A program made the position numbers and the translations under genes. Below, piece by piece: positions 7,896 through 15,649 of a DNA stretch of 55,062 nucleotides (position 1 is its first letter; each line of letters begins with the position of its first letter). The stretch is from Thermoleophilia bacterium (GTDB lineage Bacteria; Actinomycetota; Thermoleophilia; Gaiellales; JAICJC01), in the NCBI GenBank assembly GCA_025928655.1, contig JAICJC010000008.1, positions 1 through 55,062 of the forward strand. The letters are read 5' to 3'. Below the pieces are notes generated by a model. That model saw nothing but the letters and a program-made list of their open reading frames with translations. It was not told where the DNA came from and searched no databases.

Positions 7896-8828
7896 GTGTC
7901 CAGTAACGACCCCCATCCGCTCCCGGAGAACGCCCCTCGCGACCCCGAGGAGCTCGAGGCGCGCGCCGAGGGGACGGCGCCGGAGATCTCACCCCGCACG
8001 ACGATGGGCCCCGTCCACCTGACGGTGTCGGACCTCGACCGCTCTGTGGGCTACTACGAGACGGCGGTCGGGCTCGCCACGCTCGAACGCGGGGACGGCC
8101 GCGCGACCCTCGGCGTCGCGGAACGCCCGCTGCTCGGGCTGGTCGAGCTACCGGGTGCGGCCCCGGCGTCCGGCTACACCGGCCTCTACCACTTCGCCCT
8201 GCTGGTACCGGAGCGGATCGACCTGGCCCGCTGGCTCGCGCACGCCGCCCGCGACCCGGTGCCGCTCACGGGCCTCTCCGACCATTTCGTGAGCGAGGCG
8301 ATCTACCTCACCGACCCCGACGGGCACGGGATCGAGATCTACCAGGACCGGCCGCGCGCGACGTGGGAGGGCCTCGTCGCCAGCCGGATGACGACCCTGC
8401 CGCTCGACGTCGACGCGCTCTTCGGCGAGCTGGCCGACCCGTCGTCGGAGCCGTTCGAGGGCCTCCCGCCGGGGACGGTGATGGGTCACGTGCACCTGAA
8501 GGTGGCGGCGATCGCCGAGGGCATCAGCTTCTACCGCGACGTCCTCGGCTTCGGCCTGATGGCCCAGCTCGGGCGCCAGGCGGCCTTTCTCAGCGCCGGC
8601 GGCTACCACCATCACATCGGCGCCAACACCTGGGAGAGCGGCGGCGCGCCGCCGCCCCCCGAGGGATCCGCCGCCCTGCGTCATGCGACGATCGTCCTGC
8701 CCGGCGCGGACGAGTTGGAGCGCGTGCTCGGGCGCGCCGCGGCCGCCGGGACGGGCGCGGAGGACACGGCGGCGGGGCGCGTGCTGACCGACCCGTCCGG
8801 CAACAGGCTGCTGCTCGCCCTCGCGTAG
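7896..8828 (+). CDS. Two-domain VOC (glyoxalase/extradiol dioxygenase-like) protein
   Basis: 310 residues with two vicinal-oxygen-chelate domains: the first begins at MGPVHLTVSDLDRSVGYYE (about residue 37), the second at MGHVHLKVAAIAEGISFYR (about 195). Metal-ligand positions are visible: H in PVHL, H in LYHFALLV, E in GIEIY for domain 1, and the equivalent H in GHVHL and HHH in domain 2. This resembles the CatE/2,3-dihydroxybiphenyl-type family common in actinobacteria. GTG 7896 is used because coding character extends upstream of ATG 8004; no clear ribosome site helps. The 3' end overlaps the convergent USP gene by 148 bp. Confidence 0.85.
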   Translation: MSSNDPHPLPENAPRDPEELEARAEGTAPEISPRTTMGPVHLTVSDLDRSVGYYETAVGLATLERGDGRATLGVAERPLLGLVELPGAAPASGYTGLYHFALLVPERIDLARWLAHAARDPVPLTGLSDHFVSEAIYLTDPDGHGIEIYQDRPRATWEGLVASRMTTLPLDVDALFGELADPSSEPFEGLPPGTVMGHVHLKVAAIAEGISFYRDVLGFGLMAQLGRQAAFLSAGGYHHHIGANTWESGGAPPPPEGSAALRHATIVLPGADELERVLGRAAAAGTGAEDTAAGRVLTDPSGNRLLLALA

Positions 8829-9244
8829 GGCCGCCCGACCTGCGGCGGCACCACGACGACGGGGACGCTCGTCATCCGCGGCAGCTCGGTCGCGAGCCGG
8901 CTGCGCAGCGGCGGCCGCTGCCGGCGGCCGTGCGCCGTTGATCCGACGACGATGAGGTCGGCCCCCTCCTCGTCGGCGATCCGGCCGACGTGCTCGGCGG
9001 GGTCGCCGGTCGCGACCCGGCGGTCGGCCACCAGGACGGCCTGCTCGGCCAGCACCCGGTCGACCAGGCGCATGCCGCCCGCCCGGGCTCCCCGCCGGGC
9101 GGCGGCCGACAGCGGCGCGTCCTCGACCACGTGCACCGCGACGAGGCGCATGTCCAGGCGCCCGGCCAGCCGGGACGCGGCCCCAAGCGCCTCCGCCGCT
9201 CCCGTGGACTCGTTGATCGCGCACACGATCGTTCCGGTGCTCAT
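8681..9244 (-). CDS. Universal stress protein (USP) with C-terminal tail
   Basis: 187 residues. The USP core (about 5-140) begins TIVCAINESTGAAEALG and ends with an ATP-binding-type VVGSTAHGRRQR...SVPVVVVPP. After it the frame continues for about 45 residues of low-complexity tail that overlaps the end of the VOC gene antisense; the tail may be translated or may reflect a lost stop codon. ATG 9244 follows AAAGGAG. Divergent from another USP at 9414. USPs are small cytoplasmic nucleotide-binding proteins induced by starvation, hypoxia or damage. Confidence 0.87.
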   Translation of the reverse strand: MSTGTIVCAINESTGAAEALGAASRLAGRLDMRLVAVHVVEDAPLSAAARRGARAGGMRLVDRVLAEQAVLVADRRVATGDPAEHVGRIADEEGADLIVVGSTAHGRRQRPPLRSRLATELPRMTSVPVVVVPPQVGRPYARASSSLLPDGSVSTRPAAVSSAPVPAAAARPSTRSNSSAPGRTIVA

Positions 9245-9331
9245 GGCGTCTCCTTTCGATGTCACTCCGAGCCTCGCCGTCCCGACCGCCGGCGGCCATC
9301 CGGCCGTGAGTGCATCTGCGGGCCGCCGCGG

Positions 9332-9358
9332 CCCCAATTGGGGGGGCCACCCCATCGC
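9332..9358. promoter_or_regulatory. Palindrome plus GGGG-N6-CCC box between divergent USPs
   Basis: CCCCAATTGGGG (9332-9343) is a perfect 12-bp palindrome, immediately followed by GGGG-N6-CCCCATCGC (9340-9358), one of a set of similar boxes in this window. It lies 55 bases before the USP at 9414 and 87 bases before the divergent USP start at 9244, so one regulator could serve both. Confidence 0.5.
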
Positions 9359-9413
9359 GCCCACGGGCGGACGCCGCGAGACTGGGGGAGGATCCACGAG
9401 TGAGAGGAGGCCC

Positions 9414-9839
9414 ATGGGCGGAACCATCGTCTGCGGCGTCACGGGGACGGCGGCGGCGCGCGACGCGGCCGAGCTCGCGGCCGCTCTGGCGGCGCGGCTC
9501 GGGCTGCGGCTGGTGCGCGTGCACGTCGCGCGCGGCGACGCTCCGGCGGCCGTGGACGCGGACGTGCGCGTCGTCCAGGGCAGCCCCGCCCAGGCCCTCG
9601 CCGCGGTGGCCGGCGAGGAGGGCGCCGATCTGATCGTGCTCGGATCGCGCGCGGCGGGCCTCGGGCGGCGCCTGCTGCGATCCGGCCTGGCGGCCGAGCT
9701 CGAGGCGGCCACCCAAGTCCCGGTGCTGGTCGCGCCGCCGTCCACGCGCACACGCAGCGGACACCGGCTGGCTCTGGCCGTCGGGGTTGGCGGGCGCGAG
9801 AGCTCGGGCGCGCGACCACCGAAGCGTTTCACGCCCTGA
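9414..9839 (+). CDS. Universal stress protein, short form
   Basis: 141 residues. Starts GTIVCGVTGTAAARDAAELAAAL and ends with the nucleotide-binding loop LIVLGSRAAGLGRRLLRSG and VPVLVAPP, as in single-domain USPs. The region between beta-2 and alpha-2 is shortened, giving a compact version. ATG 9414 follows GAGAGGAGG. Divergent from the USP at 9244 and sharing a 169-bp regulatory region. Confidence 0.87.
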   Translation: MGGTIVCGVTGTAAARDAAELAAALAARLGLRLVRVHVARGDAPAAVDADVRVVQGSPAQALAAVAGEEGADLIVLGSRAAGLGRRLLRSGLAAELEAATQVPVLVAPPSTRTRSGHRLALAVGVGGRESSGARPPKRFTP

Positions 9840-9947
9840 CGGCGCGCAACGGCTGGGGTCGTTCCCGGCGGACGATGGGGTGGTGGACGCATATCGCCGC
9901 GGCCGCGCATGGGGGACGCTGTCGGCAGGCGGACACGGGGGGAGCAC

Positions 9948-10235
9948 ATGAGCACGCTGATCCAGGGGCCGGCGCCCGAGCAGGACATCGACCTGCTCGC
10001 GCTCGGCGAGAGCCAGGGGTACCGGGTGGACGACCCGAACGGGCGCGTCGGCACGGTCGAAGGCGTCGTCGCCGGCGCCTGGAGCGACCGGCCCGACGCG
10101 ATCGAGATTCGCGTCGGCCTGTTCCGGCAGGCGATGCTCGTCGTCGGGTTCGCGGACGTCGCGGAGGTCGACCCCGCCCGCCGGCGGGTGCGGCTCGGCG
10201 CGAGCGTCGATCTCGGGGACGCCTACGTGCCCTGA
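9948..10235 (+). CDS. Small PRC-barrel-like protein
   Basis: 95 residues; beta-rich with the pattern GYRVDDPNGRVGTVEGVV...DAIEIRVG and a closing VDPARRRVRLGAS, resembling PRC-barrel domains of small stress-associated proteins. No membrane segment. ATG 9948 follows GGGGGGAG. The 3' end overlaps the convergent terC gene by 13 bp. Family call is by pattern only. Confidence 0.65.
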   Translation: MSTLIQGPAPEQDIDLLALGESQGYRVDDPNGRVGTVEGVVAGAWSDRPDAIEIRVGLFRQAMLVVGFADVAEVDPARRRVRLGASVDLGDAYVP

Positions 10236-11227
10236 CCCGGCTCCCGGCGCTCGTGGCCGCGCAGCGACCCTGCCCGCGCGCGCAGGCCGGGATCGCGGCG
10301 GGACGCCGCGATGCTGGCCAGGATCGCCGTCGCCAGCACCACGGCGATGACGGCCAGCGAGAGCCCGGTCGAGATCTCCGGGATGCCGGGGCGGTGCTCG
10401 TGGACGAAGTGGAGCACCAGCTTCACGCCGATGAAGACGAGCACCGCCGCCAGCCCCGTCGAGAGGTATACGAGCCGGTCGAGCAGCCCGGAGACAAGGA
10501 AGAAGAGCGCCCGCAGGCCGAGCAGCGCGAAGGCGTTGGCCGCGAAGACGATGTACGCCTCGCGCGTGACCCCGAAGACGGCCGGGATCGAGTCGAGCGC
10601 GAACAGGACGTCCGTGCCGCCGATCGCGATCAGCACCAGCACGAGCGGGGTCAGGACGCGCCGGCCGCCCTCGCGGGTGACGAGCCGGCCGCCGTCGTAG
10701 CGGTCGGTCAGCGGCAGGGCGCGGCGGGCCGCCACGACGAGGAGGTTGTCGTCCACCGACGGGTCCTCGTCACGGTGCCGGAAGAGCTGGACGCCGGTGA
10801 CGATGAGCAGGACGCCGAACACGACCAGCATCACCGAGAAGGCGTCCAGGAGGGCCGCGCCGACGGCGATGAACGCCGCCCGCAGGACGAGCGCGACGGC
10901 GATGCCGATCGTGAGCACGCGCTGCTGGTGCTCGGCGGGTACCGCGAAGGTCGCCATGATGATCACGAAGACGAACAGGTTGTCCACCGAGAGGCTCTTC
11001 TCGACCACGTACCCGGCGAAGTACTGGGCGCCGAAGTTCCATCCGGCGATCATTCCGAACACCACGCCGAAGATGACGGCGACCGCGACGTAGAACACCG
11101 ACCACGCGACCGCCTCGCGGAAGCCGACCGCATGCGGCCTGCGGGCGGAGAAGCCGATGTCGAAGGCGAGCAGCCCGCCGATCAGGCCCAGGGTGACCGC
11201 CCAGCCGGCTGCCGAGACGTCGAGCAT
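10223..11227 (-). CDS. terC: TerC/Alx family integral membrane protein
   Basis: 334 residues and about nine membrane segments. Family landmarks are present: VEKSLSVDNLFVFVII with the conserved acidic residue in a helix, and GGTDVLFALDSIPAVFGVTRE in a later helix. TerC/Alx proteins are linked to tellurite resistance and manganese export or metallation of secreted proteins. Only 25 bases separate it from the dedA-like gene, so it is the last gene of an M50-DedA-TerC operon and has no room for its own manganese riboswitch. Confidence 0.92.
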   Translation of the reverse strand: MLDVSAAGWAVTLGLIGGLLAFDIGFSARRPHAVGFREAVAWSVFYVAVAVIFGVVFGMIAGWNFGAQYFAGYVVEKSLSVDNLFVFVIIMATFAVPAEHQQRVLTIGIAVALVLRAAFIAVGAALLDAFSVMLVVFGVLLIVTGVQLFRHRDEDPSVDDNLLVVAARRALPLTDRYDGGRLVTREGGRRVLTPLVLVLIAIGGTDVLFALDSIPAVFGVTREAYIVFAANAFALLGLRALFFLVSGLLDRLVYLSTGLAAVLVFIGVKLVLHFVHEHRPGIPEISTGLSLAVIAVVLATAILASIAASRRDPGLRARAGSLRGHERREPGQGT

Positions 11228-11252
11228 CAGGGGATTCTGCCGCGCACCGCGG

Positions 11253-11852
11253 TCAGCCCCGCGACCGGGCCCGCGCGACCAGCCGCCGGCCGGCCTCGAT
11301 GGCGGCCCCGGCGACGAGCGCGAGGGCGAGCGCGAGCCCGACGCCCACGACGGGCTCGTCCTCGAACGCGGTGCCGCCGAAGTAGCCGATGGCGGTCCCG
11401 TAGAACGCCCAGATGATTGCGGCGGCCAGGTCGAAGGCCACGAACCGGCGCCACGGCATCTCCAGGACGCCGGCGCCGAGCATGGTGGCCGTGCGGCCGC
11501 CCGGGACGAAGCGCGACCCCACGATGATCGTCCCGCCCCGCCGGTCGAGCTGCTGCTCGACCCACCTCAGCCGTTCCCGGCGGCGCGGCGTCGCCTCGAG
11601 CCATCGGCGCATGCGCGTATCCAGCATGCGGCCGCACAGGAACGCGAGGTTATCGCCGAGGAAGGCGCCCGCCGCCGCGGCGACCGCCACCATGACGACG
11701 TTCAGCCGCCCCGACGCCGACAGGGCCGCCGCGGCGACCACAAGGGACTCCGACGGGAGGATCGGCGCCAGCACGTCGAGCGTGGCCAGCGCGAACACCA
11801 GCGCGTACGTCCACGCCGAGCCCGACGCCAGGTCGACGAGCGACTCGAACAC
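11253..11852 (-). CDS. DedA (VTT-domain) family membrane protein
   Basis: 199 residues. The VTT/SNARE-associated domain has the re-entrant acidic motif ILPSESLVV near residue 32, GAFLGDNLAFLCGR, and the R-x-x-P-G-G-R motif in GSRFVPGGRTATML, typical of DedA proteins that act in undecaprenyl-phosphate or phospholipid flipping and membrane homeostasis. It starts four bases from the M50 stop, so translation is probably coupled. Confidence 0.9.
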   Translation of the reverse strand: MFESLVDLASGSAWTYALVFALATLDVLAPILPSESLVVAAAALSASGRLNVVMVAVAAAAGAFLGDNLAFLCGRMLDTRMRRWLEATPRRRERLRWVEQQLDRRGGTIIVGSRFVPGGRTATMLGAGVLEMPWRRFVAFDLAAAIIWAFYGTAIGYFGGTAFEDEPVVGVGLALALALVAGAAIEAGRRLVARARSRG

Positions 11853-11855
11853 CGA

Positions 11856-12971
11856 TCAGGGCCGTCGCCGCGGGCCCGCCTCGAGCGCCCGGCCGAGGTC
11901 GGCCGCCGACAGGATCCCGAGCAGGTGGCCGTCGTCCATCACGACGCCGCGGTTCACGCTCGTGCCGGACAGCTCCTCCAGCGCGTCGATGGCCTCCTGG
12001 TCGGCGCGCAGCCGCGGCACCTCCTCGGCCGGGATCATGCAGCTGCGGACGTCACGCGCGTCCCACTGGTCGCGGGGGACGGCGGAGACGCACCGGAACG
12101 CGAGCAGGCCGGCGAAGCGTCCGTCGTCGAGCACCGGATAGGTCGTGTGCCGGCGCTGCCAGGCGACGTCGTCGATGAACTCGCCCAGCGTGTGATCGGA
12201 GGGCACCGTGATCGGGTCGGCCGTCATCAGGTCGCGGACGCGCAGCCCTGCGAGCGCCTGGCGGGCGGCCAGGTAGCGCTGCTCGGCGGTGGCAGCGCCG
12301 AGCAGAAACCAGCCGATGAAGGCGAGCCAGGCGCCGCCGAACGCGCCCTGGAACGCGAACAGGGCGATGCCCCCGCCGATCAGCAGGTAGCCGAACCCCC
12401 GGCCGATGGATGCGGCGACGTTGGTCGCCCACGCGAAGTCGTCCCTCGCCCCCCAGAGCAGCGCGCGCAGCACCCGGCCGCCGTCGAGCGGCAGCGCCGG
12501 GAGCAGGTTGAAGACGAGCAGGATGAGGTTGACGTAGCCGACCCAGGCCAGCACGCCGTCGACGCCGCCGGGGAGTGCGACCGCCCAGGCGAGCAGCGAG
12601 CAGGCAACGCCGATCAGGAGCGACACGGCCGGGCCCGCGAGCGCGATCCGAAGCTCCGCCCCGGCGCTCGGGAACCGCCCCTTGAAGCGGGCGACGCCCC
12701 CGAAGAGCCAGAGCGTGATGCCGTCGAGCTCCATCCCCTCGCGGCGGGCGGTGACCGCGTGGCCGAGCTCGTGGGCGAGCAGCGAGGCGAAGAAGAGAAC
12801 CGCGGCGATCACCGCCATCGTCACATACGTGGCCTGGGTGCGGCCCGGGTCCTGGTCGGGGAAGACGCCCGACGCCAGCGACCACGTGATGAGGGCGAAG
12901 ACGACCAGCCAGCTCCAGTTGACGCCGACGTCCACACCCGCGATCCGGCCCAGCCGGAAGCTCGATCCCAC
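11856..12971 (-). CDS. M50 site-2 protease with CBS domain pair
   Basis: 371 residues. Zinc motif HELGH at 67-71 in the second hydrophobic segment, and the third-ligand motif NLLPALPLDGGRVLRALL in the following helix. After about residue 235 a pair of CBS domains follows (VRDLMTADPITVPSDHTLGEF and a second starting RSCMIPAEEVPRL), the layout of Rip3-type intramembrane proteases. These cut membrane-bound anti-sigma factors or similar substrates, with CBS sensing nucleotides. GTG 12971 is chosen because GGGAGG precedes it. The first gene of the M50-DedA-TerC operon. Confidence 0.92.
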   Translation of the reverse strand: MGSSFRLGRIAGVDVGVNWSWLVVFALITWSLASGVFPDQDPGRTQATYVTMAVIAAVLFFASLLAHELGHAVTARREGMELDGITLWLFGGVARFKGRFPSAGAELRIALAGPAVSLLIGVACSLLAWAVALPGGVDGVLAWVGYVNLILLVFNLLPALPLDGGRVLRALLWGARDDFAWATNVAASIGRGFGYLLIGGGIALFAFQGAFGGAWLAFIGWFLLGAATAEQRYLAARQALAGLRVRDLMTADPITVPSDHTLGEFIDDVAWQRRHTTYPVLDDGRFAGLLAFRCVSAVPRDQWDARDVRSCMIPAEEVPRLRADQEAIDALEELSGTSVNRGVVMDDGHLLGILSAADLGRALEAGPRRRP

Positions 12972-13125
12972 GATCCCTCCCTGTCCGCGCCGATGGTGCC
13001 CGTCGGCCGCCGGGGTGAAACGGCTTCCCGCCCCCGGTGAGGCTACGCCGTGCCGGGGCGTCGCCGCCGCCGGCCGAGGACCCGTGCCTGCGTTGCCGCC
13101 GCCGCGCCGCCGGGTTCGCGGCCGA

Positions 13126-13401
13126 TTACGGGTCCGTACGTTCCGGTCGCCGGGTGGCCGCCACGTCACCGCGGGCGATCTCCGCGTGCACCTGCGCGAC
13201 GGCGTTCTCGGCCAGCGCCTCGATGACCTCGGAGCGGTCGAGCACGCGCGCCCGTGTCGCCGCGTCGGCATGACGGAGAACCGCGGGATCCTGGAGCACC
13301 TCGACGATCCGCCGTCCGCGCTGCGCCTCCGTCACGAGGTAGCGCGCAAGCCAATCCTCGGTGGCGTCGGAGTGGCGCAAGAACTGGCTCAGGTTGACCA
13401 T
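13126..13401 (-). CDS. Small conserved protein of unknown function, paralogue of 39096-39392
   Basis: 91 residues, soluble and mainly helical, starting MVNLSQFLRHSDATEDWL. About 80% identical over 78 residues to the product at 39096-39392, including DWLARYLVTEAQRGRRI and the C-terminal LAENAVAQV. Upstream bases (GGAAGG, then GCGACG before ATG) are also alike. No known domain recognised. Retention of two close copies near USP genes suggests a stress-related role, but nothing more can be said. Confidence 0.8.
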   Translation of the reverse strand: MVNLSQFLRHSDATEDWLARYLVTEAQRGRRIVEVLQDPAVLRHADAATRARVLDRSEVIEALAENAVAQVHAEIARGDVAATRRPERTDP

Positions 13402-13620
13402 CGTCGCGTCCTTCCGTGGGGTCGTGCGAGGCATGCCTCCTGAGGCGCCCGGCACGATCATGATACCGCGGGCGGCTCTTCGCGGGCATTCGGCGCCCGT
13501 GTCGGCCCGGCCGGGCGCCGAGCCGATCGGCCTGCCGCGGGCGCCGCGCGCTGCGACGCCTGGCGGGCATCGTGCGCCAGGCTGTACGACCGCCTGCATC
13601 ACCCCGGTAGACCGCGACCG

Positions 13621-13650
13621 CTCCGATGATGTCCGCCGACATCGTCGGAG
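13621..13650. terminator. Strong hairpin in gene-free stretch 13402-13834
   Basis: A 13-bp stem (13621-13633 with 13638-13650, one G-T pair) closes a CGCC tetraloop. It lies about 185 bp downstream of the DUF2294 gene and 220 bp upstream of the small-protein gene, both on the minus strand. It may terminate DUF2294 transcription. I see no convincing gene in the rest of 13402-13834. Confidence 0.5.
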
Positions 13651-13834
13651 GCTGACGCGCCGCCGCGGTCGACGTCGAACTCACCAGGGTCGTCGGCGGC
13701 ACGCCCGTCAAGGGATGACCTGGTCTGACGACGAGCGGGCTTCGTCCACCAGATGATCCGCGGGGCTCGGAGCGCCGTTGGCGTGCCCGAGAATCCGCGC
13801 CGCTCGAGCTTCCGCACCGCTCCCAGTTTGAGGC

Positions 13835-14275
13835 TCAGCTCGATCGCTCGTCGGGCTCGTCCGCCGCGCTCCAGGCATCTGCGGGGGTGACGATCTCCAC
13901 CGACCCAAAGCCGTCGAGCGGTCGGTCGACGAAGAACACTTCGATGGTGATGTCGGGATCCACGTGGGCTTGGGAGAGAAACGCAACGACCTTGCGTCCG
14001 GTGAGCGCCTCTATTGCATCGCAGTAGCGCCCGGTCATGACGCGCTGGAAGTCGTGGCGCATCTCGACGACGCGCCCGGGGTCGCCGCTGTCCATGATCG
14101 TCTTCTCGAGCGGTGTGAACCCGCTTCCGCGCATCACGCAGACGATGATGTCGTCGAGCGCGTAGGTCTTGGCCTTCATCGGGCCGCGGCCGTAATGCTC
14201 ACGCAAGATCGCGACGATCGTCGTGGAAATGGCCGCGAGCAGTTTGCCGCCTCGAAGCGGCTCCTTTGCCTGCAT
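13835..14275 (-). CDS. DUF2294 family protein
   Basis: 146 residues. After a variable start, the core GGKLLAAISTTIVAILREHYGRGP, then VMRGSGFTPLEKTI and DFQRVMTGRYCDAIEALTGRKVVAF matches DUF2294 (an Na-translocating-decarboxylase-like name is sometimes attached without evidence). Function unknown. ATG 14275 begins MQAKEPLRGG; a longer frame upstream looks non-coding. Divergent from the sigma-factor gene at 14622. Confidence 0.82.
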   Translation of the reverse strand: MQAKEPLRGGKLLAAISTTIVAILREHYGRGPMKAKTYALDDIIVCVMRGSGFTPLEKTIMDSGDPGRVVEMRHDFQRVMTGRYCDAIEALTGRKVVAFLSQAHVDPDITIEVFFVDRPLDGFGSVEIVTPADAWSAADEPDERSS

Positions 14276-14621
14276 CTGTGTCCGAGTCCGTCGCGGACGG
14301 TGAGGCGCCGATCGGTCCGGGTGTCGTGCTGTCGTGGCCCCCAACACGTCCTGAAGACGTCTCCCTCCCCCCAGGCGAGTCTACCGCACCGTCCAGCGAA
14401 TCCGGGGGAAGGCGCGACGATCGCGGCGGACGACCTGCGTTCGGCGCCGCCGGCAGGGTTTCGGGAGGTAGGCTTGCCCTTACAGCGATCCTTCACACAC
14501 GGTCTGTGGGATCATGTCGAGGGTTGCACCAAGAAGAGCGGAACCTGCTCGCCGTCACACGCTGGCCGTGGGCCCCGGTCCGTTGCACCTGACCGCCGTC
14601 ACCGGATAGCGAGGTCCGCTC
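14276..14621. other. Divergent intergenic region, no gene seen
   Basis: 346 bases between DUF2294 and the sigma factor. It holds a small inverted repeat ACGTC-CTGAA-GACGT (14346-14360) and a CACA-N5-TGTG element near 14497-14509. No near-consensus promoter stands out. Confidence 0.4.
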
Positions 14622-15308
14622 ATGCAGCAGTGCCCGCACCGTCACAGTCCACCCGTTCGAGCGGGTAGTCCCCCTCAGCCACTCGATCTGGAGTCGCGAT
14701 CGTGGCTCGACCGCCTGCACGGTGCCGAACCCACGCGCGGTTCTGCGGTCGCGGAACTGCACGAGCGGCTGCGCCGCGAGGCGGCCTTTCATATCCGCAG
14801 TCGTGTTCGGAACCGGGATGAGTTCCCGAAGAGCGATATCGGCGACCTCGCCACGGAGGCGGCTGACGATGCGCTGCTAGCCGTCATGCGCAAGCTCGAT
14901 GACTATCGCGGCGAGAGCCGATTCTGGACGTGGGCGAAGAAGTTTGCCGCGCTGGAGGCGCTCGTGAGTATCCGGCGCCGCGTCGGACTCGACCGCGTCG
15001 GTATCTCCTCCGAGCCCGAACTGGCATCCGATGTCGCCGACCCCGCACCCTCGGCGCAGGAGCTCGTCGAGACGTATGAGCTACTGCAAAGCGTCAATGG
15101 CATCGTCGCCAATCAACTCACGAGCCGTCAGCGAACTGTTCTGATCGCCACCGCAGTCGACGGCGTCTCGCCCAAGATGCTCGCCGGCGAGCTCCACACC
15201 ACCCCCGGTGCGATCCGCAAGTCGCTGCACGACGCGCGCGCCAATCTCAGGCTCAATCTCGCGGCCGATGGCGGAGGCGACGCGGGGACCATGAGCGACC
15301 GTTCGTGA
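14622..15308 (+). CDS. RNA polymerase sigma-70 family (ECF-like) sigma factor
   Basis: 228 residues. Region 2 is recognisable in DDALLAVMRKLDDYRGESRFWTWAKKFAALEAL (core binding and -10 recognition), and region 4 in LTSRQRTVLIATAVDGVSPKMLAGELHTTPGAIRKSLHDARANLR, a helix-turn-helix for the -35. An extra N-terminal 50 residues are low in complexity. It is homologous to the factor at 21136. No anti-sigma gene adjoins, so control may lie in transcription or in a distant partner. ATG 14622 has only a weak GAGG upstream. Confidence 0.88.
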   Translation: MQQCPHRHSPPVRAGSPPQPLDLESRSWLDRLHGAEPTRGSAVAELHERLRREAAFHIRSRVRNRDEFPKSDIGDLATEAADDALLAVMRKLDDYRGESRFWTWAKKFAALEALVSIRRRVGLDRVGISSEPELASDVADPAPSAQELVETYELLQSVNGIVANQLTSRQRTVLIATAVDGVSPKMLAGELHTTPGAIRKSLHDARANLRLNLAADGGGDAGTMSDRS

Positions 15309-15348
15309 TGGCCGGGCGGATCGGTCGCTCGATCGAGAAGGAGTCGGG

Positions 15349-15543
15349 TTGGGCGAGCAGACGACGTATCGGACATGGACGGCCGAGCAAGAGGTGGCGA
15401 TCGTGTTGTCTGGCCTCCGCAGCGACCGCTCGGTGAGGTGGTGGGTCGCCGAGCACCGCATCGCGGAGGCCCTCTATCGCGCCTGGCGGGACAAGCTCCT
15501 CGAGGGCGGCCCGGAGGCGTTGGCCGGTGAGGAGGAGCGACCG
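15349..15543 (+). pseudogene. Truncated IS3-type transposase OrfA fragment
   Basis: About 65 residues starting at TTG 15349: TWTAEQEVAIVLSGLRSDRSVRWW then HRIAEALYRAWRDKLLEGGPEALAG, the N-terminal helix-turn-helix of IS3-group OrfA proteins. Beyond LAGEEERPG the frame becomes non-coding. No OrfB and no terminal inverted repeats are seen, so this is a dead remnant, marking past insertion activity in this region. Confidence 0.72.
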
Positions 15544-15649
15544 GGGAGCGGGAGCTGCGCGCCCCGCTCCAAGGTGAAGCGGTACCAGCCGCGCTCGCGC
15601 AGGCGGGCTTCGAACGTCGCCGACCAGGATCCACGCAGCCATCGGCGGG

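Noticed and set aside
11228-11252. yybP-ykoY manganese riboswitch before terC
   Set aside because: Only 25 bases separate terC from the dedA-like gene; no space for the aptamer.
13599-13817. Short frames in the 13402-13834 gap
   Set aside because: No ribosome sites, poor codon character and no similarity to any family I know.
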